Source of the DNA: Actinomycetota bacterium
GTDB lineage: Bacteria; Actinomycetota; Actinomycetes; S36-B12
DNA length: 7,838 nucleotides
NCBI GenBank assembly: GCA_009700485.1
Contig: WLLZ01000081.1
Span: 1 to 7,838 of the forward strand
Direction of reading: 5' to 3'
The notes under the pieces were generated by a model. It saw nothing but the letters and a program-made list of their open reading frames with translations, did no database searches and was not told the DNA's origin. The position numbers were made by a program, and so were the translations under genes. Shown here in pieces: positions 1 to 4,846 of the stretch. Each line of letters opens with the position of its first letter. The stretch's first letter is position 1.

Positions 1-294
1 CCGAACTCGTGGGACTGCTCGAAACTAACCGCGGCCGCTTGGGCGCAGTCTGGTGTTGGGCTAACCGCCCTGAGCTACACGCAGTGGGACCAGACGAAAC
101 GCGTACCCGTGTCGGAGATTCAGCCCGGGGACCTAGTCTTCTACTTCGGCAGTGATGTCCATCATGTGGCGATCTACGTAGGCAACGGCAAGATGGTGAG
201 CGCCTCCAACCCCTCAGATGGTGTCGAGATCATCGACTTCCTCGGCCCCTGGTACAAGGAGCGGTTCTCCGGCGTGGGCCGCGTTATCGGCTGA
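1..294 (+). CDS. NlpC/P60 family cell-wall peptidase, C-terminal part (5' end outside window)
   Basis: The open frame enters from the left edge and ends at TGA 292-294, giving 97 visible residues. They cover most of an NlpC/P60 domain, a secreted gamma-D-glutamyl-type peptidoglycan endopeptidase fold. Seen: catalytic Cys6 in WDCSKL, the QPGDLVFY strand motif (41-48) and catalytic His55 in HHVAIYVGNGKM. The Cys-His distance of 49 matches the RipA type as I remember it. The third catalytic position, 12 residues after the His, is Ser67 here instead of the usual His, Glu, Asn or Gln. The domain ends the protein, as is common when coiled-coil, SH3 or LysM regions come first, but the N-terminus is not visible. 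A GTG at 109 is in frame but would remove the catalytic Cys, so it is not the start. The hydrolase gene follows after 46 bases and may be co-transcribed. Confidence 0.9.
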   Translation, partial: PNSWDCSKLTAAAWAQSGVGLTALSYTQWDQTKRVPVSEIQPGDLVFYFGSDVHHVAIYVGNGKMVSASNPSDGVEIIDFLGPWYKERFSGVGRVIG

Positions 295-331
295 TGATCA
301 CCCGAGGTGTCTCGAGCTTGCAGCACACCTC

Positions 332-336
332 AGGGA
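332..336 (+). promoter_or_regulatory. Ribosome binding site that sets the hydrolase start
   Basis: AGGGA lies 4 bases before GTG 341. It supports the start at 341 over the in-frame GTG-type start further up at 218, which would lie inside the upstream peptidase gene and put an unlikely polar stretch before the signal peptide. Confidence 0.55.
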
Positions 337-340
337 TGAT

Positions 341-1288
341 GTGACGGTGATATTTCGCTTGCGGCTCTTGGTCTCTGTAGGGCTAGTAGGACTACTTGTT
401 GCGAGTGCACCTGTAGCAGTATTTGCGAGCACCACTGTCGGCTGGCAAGACGTGCGTCTTGAGACTCGTGCGGTAAATGCCGCTGGCACCACATTTGCCT
501 GGGCCGAGTTAGGCACTGGGCCGACACTTTTGCTGCTGAACGGCACGGGATCACCGATGTCGGAGTGGGACCCGAAACTACTTGCTGTGTTGGCTAAGAA
601 CCGTCGAGTCATCGTGTTTGACTACCCGGGCTTGGGACTTTCGGGTCCGGCGCCGTCGAAGTGGGAGTTTTCGGCCGCCGCCGATTGGGTAAACGAATTT
701 CTCATCCAAGTTTCGCCAGGGGCGCCCGTCGATGTACTCGGGTGGTCGATGGGTGGTTTTGTTGCCCAGCAACTATCGATCAGACACCCCACATCAATTA
801 GGAGGTTGGTACTGGCGGCAACGAATCCCGGTGGTGCTGCAGCGGTGCTCGGGCCGCTTTGGGTTCAGGAGGCTGATAGTAATTCTGAAGGCAGTATTAA
901 GTCGTATTTGGAAACGAATTACCCAGCCACCAAAGTTGCTCAATCGCGTGGCCGCGCATTTATTAGCCGACTCGTTTCCGCAAATGTAGATGGCTCGTAC
1001 CCGGATGAATCCGTACCGACTAAAACCTACAACGCGATGGTGGCGGCTGAGGATCCTTGGCTTCAGAGCAACGCAAATGCGAACGCTTTGCGGGCGATAA
1101 GCGCTCGAACGTTAGTTATCACCGGGGCTAAAGATGTCATTACCCCGCCTGCCAATAGTCGTTATATAGCAGGGGCGATGCCCAATGCGAAATTGATTTT
1201 GGTTTCAGGAGCCGGGCATTCTTTCCTTTTTCAAGAACCTCTTCAAGTGGCGTCGTCAGTTGCCAAGTTCTTGGATTCAGAATCCTGA
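341..1288 (+). CDS. Secreted alpha/beta hydrolase
   Basis: This is a 315-residue alpha/beta-hydrolase-fold protein; the substrate cannot be told from sequence. Residues 1-29 form a signal peptide: basic start with R6 and R8, a hydrophobic core, then a VFA site before Ser30. The triad is Ser136 in the elbow GWSMGG, Asp265 in GAKDVITPP and His293 in GAGHSF. The usual HG oxyanion motif is NGTG, in LLLLNGTGSPMSEWDP, a variant I recognise from other family members. The cap lies roughly between residues 160 and 240. A GTG start at 341 is chosen for its AGGGA site and because it places the signal peptide at the N-terminus. It may share a transcript with the upstream peptidase. Its last 46 bases overlap the end of the opposite-strand transporter gene. 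It could be an esterase, lipase-like or haloperoxidase-like enzyme. Confidence 0.88.
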   Translation: MTVIFRLRLLVSVGLVGLLVASAPVAVFASTTVGWQDVRLETRAVNAAGTTFAWAELGTGPTLLLLNGTGSPMSEWDPKLLAVLAKNRRVIVFDYPGLGLSGPAPSKWEFSAAADWVNEFLIQVSPGAPVDVLGWSMGGFVAQQLSIRHPTSIRRLVLAATNPGGAAAVLGPLWVQEADSNSEGSIKSYLETNYPATKVAQSRGRAFISRLVSANVDGSYPDESVPTKTYNAMVAAEDPWLQSNANANALRAISARTLVITGAKDVITPPANSRYIAGAMPNAKLILVSGAGHSFLFQEPLQVASSVAKFLDSES

Positions 1289-2175
1289 TCCACCAAGACA
1301 GGCCGCCGGCGTACCAGCGCGACACCAATCGTGGCTAGCGCAAACCCGGCAAGTGAAAGCGGCAGTAGTTGCTCACCAAAAAGTAGGTAGGCCTCGATCA
1401 AAGTCACCGGCGGTACTAAGTAATACAAACTCGACACCCCGGTTGCGGTGCCAACGCGAAGCAGCCAGAACATGAGTAACACCGCGCCAATGGACAGGGC
1501 TAAGACCAGCCAGGCCAATGCTCCGAAGAAAGTTGGTGTCCAATAAATAACGATGTCCTCGGTGAAGAATGCGAGGACCGCCAACAAGACACCCGCGGCC
1601 GCATACTGAACTGCGGTCCCAGGCAGCATTGGAATACCCGCCCCATACCGTTTTTGCAGAACAGTTGCTGCTGAAGAGGAAATAAGTGCGATAAGTGCGG
1701 CTAGCACCGCGAGCGGTGGGTAATCTTCCGGGCTGCCTTGATGCATGAGGCCAGGCGATAAAACGGTGATCGCTCCCAGTAGGCCCAAAGCGATACCGAT
1801 CCATTGTCGTGTTATCAAATGCTCGCCCAGAGCTGGTCCAGCGAAAACCGCAACCAGTACTGGCTGCAGGCACACTACGAGCGCGGTAACACTGAGCGGC
1901 AACCCCATGTCGATAGCGACGAAGACACCTCCTAGATAACCGGTATGCAGAAGCACCCCGATAAGTGCCGAGCGCCGATAATCAGTGGCGTTGTTTGGCC
2001 AAGTGGAGCGCAGTAGTGCGGTCAGTACTGCAAGAAAAACAGCGGCGATAGCCAGCCGGATGGCAAGTAGCGCGAATGGTGGTGCGTACGGGAGGCCGTA
2101 CCGGGCTCCCACGAATCCGGTGCTCCATATCAACACGAAGACCGCTGGCGCAGCAAGAGCCAGCAAGCGTTTCAT
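1243..2175 (-). CDS. EamA/DMT-superfamily transporter
   Basis: This 310-residue inner-membrane protein matches the drug/metabolite transporter (EamA, RhaT-like) family, which exports or imports small metabolites such as amino acids or nucleosides. The substrate is not predictable here. There are about ten hydrophobic helices in two repeated EamA halves, roughly residues 8-147 and 155-290. The opening LIWSTGFVGARYGLPYAPP is a family signature, and VCLQPVLVAVFAG and YYLVPPVTLIEAYLLFGEQL are the typical proline-containing ends of each half. The tail after residue 292 is polar and acidic. The ATG at 2173-2175 has a TAGCCT box 6 bases upstream, suggesting a leaderless transcript. The gene is divergent from the thioredoxin lipoprotein gene and overlaps the hydrolase by 46 bases tail to tail. 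Confidence 0.92.
   Translation of the reverse strand: MKRLLALAAPAVFVLIWSTGFVGARYGLPYAPPFALLAIRLAIAAVFLAVLTALLRSTWPNNATDYRRSALIGVLLHTGYLGGVFVAIDMGLPLSVTALVVCLQPVLVAVFAGPALGEHLITRQWIGIALGLLGAITVLSPGLMHQGSPEDYPPLAVLAALIALISSSAATVLQKRYGAGIPMLPGTAVQYAAAGVLLAVLAFFTEDIVIYWTPTFFGALAWLVLALSIGAVLLMFWLLRVGTATGVSSLYYLVPPVTLIEAYLLFGEQLLPLSLAGFALATIGVALVRRRPVLVDQDSESKNLATDDAT
1273..1285. repeat. 13-bp palindrome in the convergent gene overlap
   Basis: GGATTC-A-GAATCC is a perfect inverted repeat around one central base. It lies inside the coding ends of both the hydrolase (+) and the EamA transporter (-). Both strands read it in the phase that gives Asp-Ser-Glu-Ser. As RNA it could form a 5-bp stem with a 3-base loop. 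There is no T-run after it, so it is not a classical terminator. Confidence 0.6.
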
Positions 2176-2181
2176 AGCCTC

Positions 2182-2187
2182 AGGCTA
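2182..2187 (-). promoter_or_regulatory. Candidate -10 box for leaderless EamA mRNA
   Basis: On the minus strand TAGCCT is followed by exactly 6 bases and then the ATG. That places a start point at about the A of ATG. A GAGG sits only 2 bases before ATG, too close for a usual ribosome site. I see no good -35 hexamer. A second TANNNT (TAGACT) lies further up at 2200-2205 and would give a short leader instead. Confidence 0.45.
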
Positions 2188-2198
2188 GCGACCCGCGT

Positions 2199-2204
2199 TA
2201 GTCT
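2199..2204 (+). promoter_or_regulatory. Possible -10 box for the thioredoxin lipoprotein gene
   Basis: TAGTCT fits the actinobacterial TANNNT consensus and would give a leader of about 75 bases. No convincing -35 element is visible. The surrounding TTAG-T-CTAA is symmetric, so a minus-strand reading is equally possible. Confidence 0.2.
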
Positions 2205-2284
2205 AAAGTTGGGAGCATCACGTCGCCTGCAGTGCGAGCTTGCGCGTTGTGAGGAGGATGATGCTCAGGACGGAGAAGTGGAAC

Positions 2285-2845
2285 ATGACTAGAGCGATTC
2301 GCAAATGTACTCGCGCGTCAGCGATCGCGACGGTTGTACTACTGGTAATAATGCTTACTGCGTGCGGTCGCGAGATAAGTGGACAACAAGCTCGCGACAA
2401 CGAAATGGGCTTGTTAATGCTTGCTGATGCAGATCGCCAGCCGGTGCCGGCGATAACCGGAGAGGGCCTAGATGGGGGCCCAATTGGCATCGCCGACTTC
2501 GGCGGCAAAGTAGTAGTTCTCAACGCCTTCGCATCATGGTGCACGCCGTGCCAGCAGGAGTTGCCGGTTCTGGCTGCCGCTGAAAAACAATATCCGAATG
2601 TGCAATTTCTGGGCCTTGATGTTCAAGACAATGACGAAGCCGCGCTCGGGTTCCTCGCTGCCGAAGGCGCCACTTATCCGGTGATCAAGGATCCTGCAGG
2701 CGACCTATTGGCCAAGTTCACTATCAATCCTGCCAAGGGCCTGCCCGTCACCTTCTTCATTGATGAACAAGGCAGGGTGGCTGGGAGAATTCTTGGCAAA
2801 GTAACCACCGAAAACTTGGCCGCCGCCATAAAATCACTTACGTAA
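2285..2845 (+). CDS. TlpA/ResA-like thioredoxin-fold lipoprotein
   Basis: This 186-residue thiol-disulfide oxidoreductase is probably anchored on the outer face of the membrane, where it would reduce or exchange disulfides, for instance in cytochrome c maturation or extracellular protein folding. The N-terminus has an Arg/Lys-rich start, a hydrophobic run and the lipobox LTAC, so Cys27 would be lipidated. The redoxin domain covers about residues 55-185: GKVVVLNAFASWCTPCQQE holds the active-site pair Cys86 and Cys89, and LPVTFFIDEQGRV holds the cis-proline, Pro154. The ATG at 2285 gives a normal lipoprotein signal peptide and has GGAG at 2272-2275. In-frame ATGs at 2258 and 2261 follow a strong GAGGAGG (2251-2257) but are too close to it and would lengthen the n-region. 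No ccdA or cytochrome gene is visible nearby. Confidence 0.9.
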   Translation: MTRAIRKCTRASAIATVVLLVIMLTACGREISGQQARDNEMGLLMLADADRQPVPAITGEGLDGGPIGIADFGGKVVVLNAFASWCTPCQQELPVLAAAEKQYPNVQFLGLDVQDNDEAALGFLAAEGATYPVIKDPAGDLLAKFTINPAKGLPVTFFIDEQGRVAGRILGKVTTENLAAAIKSLT

Positions 2846-2866
2846 TGCACTTAATTGCACCTCACC

Positions 2867-2872
2867 TATACT
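2867..2872 (+). promoter_or_regulatory. Likely -10 box for the acidic-protein gene
   Basis: TATACT is a near-consensus -10 box in the 72-base gap after the thioredoxin gene. It predicts a start near 2879 and a leader of about 39 bases. The leader begins with a small imperfect hairpin (2883-2897, arms CGaCAC and GTGgCG around GTA) and ends with GGAG at 2908-2911, 6 bases before ATG. No clear -35 box is seen. Confidence 0.45.
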
Positions 2873-2917
2873 TACCAATTCGCGACACGTAGTGGCGACA
2901 GATGAATGGAGTAAAAC

Positions 2918-3169
2918 ATGGCTGACGAAATCATTGAAATCGGCGAGGACGTTGAAGTAGACATCGTTCTGGACGAATCGGGTATGCCAATCGGAGCGAT
3001 TGTTGATGATCTGATAGTCGCGACTGGCGCCGGGGGCACGGTTATCGATGAGACAATTGACGTTTTAGACGCTGATGGCAACCTAGTGCTCGAAGACGAA
3101 ATTGTTTCGGTCTTTGATGCTGACGGTAATTTGCTCGCCGTGGAAGAGACTGTTACCACTATCGACTAA
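2918..3169 (+). CDS. 83-residue strongly acidic repeat protein of unknown function
   Basis: I do not recognise this protein. It has 14 Asp and 10 Glu in 83 residues and no Lys, Arg or His, so its net charge is about -24. It also lacks Cys, Trp, Tyr and Gln, and Phe66 is the only aromatic residue. Val and Ile are abundant and alternate with acidic residues, which suggests beta-strands. Three related units are visible: VDIVLDESGMPIGAI (14-28), IDVLDADGNLVLEDEI (47-62) and VSVFDADGNLLAVEET (63-78). The two DADGN turns resemble calcium-binding or beta-hairpin turns but lack the Gly at position 6 of an EF-hand loop. There is no signal peptide or membrane segment. Translation is supported by GGAG 6 bases before ATG and a good -10 box. 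The two DADGN repeats use different codons, which fits selection on the protein. It lies between a thioredoxin lipoprotein and fucU. Confidence 0.75.
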   Translation: MADEIIEIGEDVEVDIVLDESGMPIGAIVDDLIVATGAGGTVIDETIDVLDADGNLVLEDEIVSVFDADGNLLAVEETVTTID

Positions 3170-3183
3170 AGCTGTGAATTCGG

Positions 3184-3189
3184 TAGGCT
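3184..3189 (+). promoter_or_regulatory. Candidate -10 box for leaderless fucU mRNA
   Basis: TAGGCT is followed by exactly 6 bases (GGCGCC) and the ATG of fucU, in the 26-base gap after the acidic-protein gene. No Shine-Dalgarno sequence precedes the ATG, which supports leaderless initiation or coupling to upstream translation. The -35 region overlaps the end of the upstream gene and has no clear consensus. Confidence 0.5.
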
Positions 3190-3195
3190 GGCGCC

Positions 3196-3627
3196 ATGCT
3201 CAAAGATATTGACCCACTACTAAGTGGCGAACTATTAAAGATCTTGGATGAGATGGGTCATGGCGACCAGCTACTGCTGTGCGACCGTAATTATCCGGCG
3301 GTGGCGTCTGGTCGTCCCGTTATTCGCCTAGGTGATGTTTCGGTGCTTAGAGCAGCGCAAGCGATCTTAAGCGTTTTCCCGCTCGACAGTTTTGTTGCGC
3401 ATCCGCTGGAGCGCATGGAAGTAAATGATGACCCGAGCACGACGACGTCATTGCAAAATGAGTTATTGGAACTTGCCAGCCAAGCGGAAAGTCGCCCCCT
3501 TCAATATGGGGTAATTCCCCGACTTGCCTTCTACACCAGAGCTAAGTCGGTTTTTGCTGTCGTGCACACCCTAGAAGCGCAGCCTTATGGCTGCTTTATT
3601 CTGCAAAAGGGCGTTATCTTTGATTGA
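3196..3627 (+). CDS. fucU: RbsD/FucU family sugar mutarotase (L-fucose mutarotase-like)
   Basis: This 143-residue cytosolic enzyme interconverts alpha and beta anomers of a sugar. FucU acts on L-fucose, RbsD on D-ribose. The start MLKDIDPLLSGELLKILDEM and the motif MGHGDQLLLCDRNYPA match the family, with His22 and Asp30 at the conserved positions. The C-terminal block LAFYTRAKSVFAVVHTLE and YGCFILQKGVI is FucU-like, with Tyr113 in the conserved Phe-Tyr pair. The length is normal for FucU. The acidic-protein gene is 26 bases upstream and the nuclease gene starts 45 bases downstream. No fucose isomerase, fuculokinase or aldolase is nearby, so the true substrate could be another sugar; the xylulokinase lies 1.2 kb away. 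FucU rather than RbsD is favoured by the C-terminal block, with moderate certainty. Confidence 0.87.
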   Translation: MLKDIDPLLSGELLKILDEMGHGDQLLLCDRNYPAVASGRPVIRLGDVSVLRAAQAILSVFPLDSFVAHPLERMEVNDDPSTTTSLQNELLELASQAESRPLQYGVIPRLAFYTRAKSVFAVVHTLEAQPYGCFILQKGVIFD

Positions 3628-3629
3628 GG

Positions 3630-3647
3630 TGGCACCGCGAGGTGCTA
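3630..3647 (+). other. Hairpin with GNRA loop between fucU and the nuclease gene
   Basis: TGGCACC and GGTGCTA can pair over 7 positions (one G-T) around the loop GCGA, a GNRA-type tetraloop. It begins 2 bases after the fucU stop codon. There is no following T-run, so a classical terminator is not supported. It could be a mRNA processing or stability element, or chance. Confidence 0.35.
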
Positions 3648-3672
3648 GCCATCCAAGATTGGCGGAGCGGTG

Positions 3673-4533
3673 ATGCACAGGTTTGGTTGCACCGCACTCG
3701 TGAGTCCGGTCGCACTCGCCATGGCGATAACGCTCGCCAGCCTAGGTGCGCAGCCCGCCCAAGCCGACTCGCGTAAACCCGCTGACATGGTGCTAAATTC
3801 CTTGCCGGTTTCGGTTGAAATGGCATCGGGCTATTCACGCTCACTATTTCGACATTGGACTGATGGTGACGGCAACGGTTGCGATGCGCGCAAGGATGTA
3901 TTAGTTGCGGAAGCAATAACTGGTCAGGTAGTGGGTTGCACCGTGGTGGGCGGGGTGTGGCAATCCGTTTATGACGGCGTTAGCACCTCAAACTCGAGCA
4001 CTTTCGATGTCGACCATCGGGTACCACTTAAAGAGGCTTGGGATTCTGGTGCTTGGCGGTGGTCTGCATCGACTCGTGAGGCATTTGCGAATGATCTGGG
4101 ATTCGCGGATTCACTCATTGCGGTAAGTGCTTCATCCAATCGGTCAAAGTCTGATCGTGATCCCGCCGACTGGTTACCAAAATACGAGGTATGTACTTAT
4201 GCGAAAACTTGGATTGCGGTGAAGTACCGGTGGCGGCTCGCGGTGGATACCACCGAGAAGTCAGCGCTGCAGCGGATCATCGGATCATGCCCGGGGCTAA
4301 TGCTGGTACCTGACCTAGCGAGTATCAATACAGATCCAGGTGCCGGTCGCCCGAACTCGTCATCGCCGGCCCCGACGGCTTCGATGGCACCAACTGGTGG
4401 CGCAACCGACCCGCGCTTTCGCACCTGCGGTGAAGCGATCGCAGCTCGATACGGACCCTACGTAGTTGGCCGCGACGAGGAGTACTACTGGTACATCGAT
4501 CGTGACAATGACGGAGTCGTCTGCGAACGCTAG
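3673..4533 (+). CDS. Secreted HNH (DUF1524-like) nuclease with C-terminal Excalibur domain
   Basis: This is a 286-residue exported protein. Residues 1-31 form a signal peptide with an AQA site before Asp32. Residues of about 60-215 form an HNH/DUF1524-type nuclease domain, the type also found at the C-terminus of GmrSD enzymes: DVDHRVPLKEAWDSGAW has His115 at the general-base position, and ASSNRSKSDRDPADWLP holds Asn156 and Lys159. A Ser/Pro/Thr/Gly-rich linker (about 218-245) leads to an Excalibur domain (about 246-286) with Cys252 and the calcium-loop motif DRDNDGVVCE. It probably cuts DNA outside the cell or at the wall, for nutrition or against foreign DNA. ATG 3673 is preferred over the adjacent GTG 3670 because GGAG (3664-3667) is then 5 bases away. 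Its TAG stop shares CTAG with the stop of the opposite-strand gene. Confidence 0.9.
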   Translation: MHRFGCTALVSPVALAMAITLASLGAQPAQADSRKPADMVLNSLPVSVEMASGYSRSLFRHWTDGDGNGCDARKDVLVAEAITGQVVGCTVVGGVWQSVYDGVSTSNSSTFDVDHRVPLKEAWDSGAWRWSASTREAFANDLGFADSLIAVSASSNRSKSDRDPADWLPKYEVCTYAKTWIAVKYRWRLAVDTTEKSALQRIIGSCPGLMLVPDLASINTDPGAGRPNSSSPAPTASMAPTGGATDPRFRTCGEAIAARYGPYVVGRDEEYYWYIDRDNDGVVCER

Positions 4534-4823
4534 CCCTCGTCGGGGCGCAGTTTGCGAAGGGACATAACCAGGGCCACGATCCAGCCGACGAGTGTCCAAC
4601 CAAGTAGTAAATCGACCAAGCCAACACTGACGTGGGTGCGGAGATTTCGAACCGCAGCAATGGCCCATGGCAACATGTAGCCAGCGGTGAGGATTGCTAG
4701 CACTACCGAAAGTACTTTGGTGAAGGTACTTGTTTGGTAGCGATCGCTCACCTCGATATAGATACGTTGCTCGGAGGGTGACGAATCCGAGGAGCCGGGC
4801 GGTGGCATCGTTGAGTCGCTCAT
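4530..4823 (-). CDS. Superinfection-immunity (Imm)-like two-helix membrane protein
   Basis: This 97-residue protein has a polar, Ser/Pro-rich first part (1-35) and two hydrophobic helices, about 37-58 and 66-88. The pattern YMLPWAIAAVRNLR followed by VDLLLGWTLVGWIVALVMSL matches the Imm_superinfect family, named after phage T4 Imm, which blocks DNA injection by a second phage. Chromosomal relatives are common and mostly uncharacterised, so a phage-blocking role is only a possibility. The usual Asn before the LLLGWT motif is Asp71 here. The ATG at 4821-4823 has no Shine-Dalgarno; a TAATGT box lies 7 bases upstream on the same strand. Its TAG stop overlaps the nuclease stop by 4 bases. The start is only 23 bases from the xylulokinase ATG on the other strand. 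Confidence 0.82.
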   Translation of the reverse strand: MSDSTMPPPGSSDSSPSEQRIYIEVSDRYQTSTFTKVLSVVLAILTAGYMLPWAIAAVRNLRTHVSVGLVDLLLGWTLVGWIVALVMSLRKLRPDEG

Positions 4824-4840
4824 ACGGAGGACATTAGCCT
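4811..4840 (+). promoter_or_regulatory. Candidate xylB promoter (leaderless)
   Basis: TTGAGT (4811-4816) and TAGCCT (4835-4840) are separated by 18 bases and the ATG follows after 6 bases. The -35 box lies inside the first codons of the opposite-strand Imm-like gene. GGAGG at 4826-4830 is 10 bases before the in-frame GTG 4841, so a leadered start at that GTG is the alternative. Confidence 0.5.
4831..4836 (-). promoter_or_regulatory. Candidate -10 box for the Imm-like gene
   Basis: On the minus strand TAATGT is followed by 7 bases and the ATG, which fits a leaderless start. It overlaps by two bases the -10 box proposed for xylB on the other strand. I see no good -35 hexamer; it would lie inside the xylB coding region. 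Confidence 0.4.
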
Positions 4841-4846
4841 GTGCTC

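Noticed and set aside
218..340. Upstream extension of the hydrolase to 218
   Set aside because: It would overlap the peptidase gene by 77 bases and put 41 polar residues before a good signal peptide; GTG 341 has a ribosome site.
1373..1873. 166-residue open frame on the minus strand in the EamA gene
   Set aside because: Alternative frame of the transporter; its sequence has no membrane pattern or known motif, while the other frame has ten helices.
2951..3157. DADGN turns of the acidic protein as EF-hands
   Set aside because: The loops have Gly at position 4 and Leu at position 6 and lack Glu at position 12, so they do not fit the canonical EF-hand loop; simple beta-turns explain them.
4325..4668. 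Two minus-strand frames (4325-4660 and 4360-4668) across the nuclease end and Imm-like gene
   Set aside because: Arg/Cys/Ser-rich out-of-frame readings that overlap two well-supported genes.
3673..4823. Classic toxin-immunity pair
   Set aside because: The genes are convergent, not co-transcribed; the exported protein lacks toxin-delivery domains; and Imm here means phage superinfection immunity, not a nuclease inhibitor.
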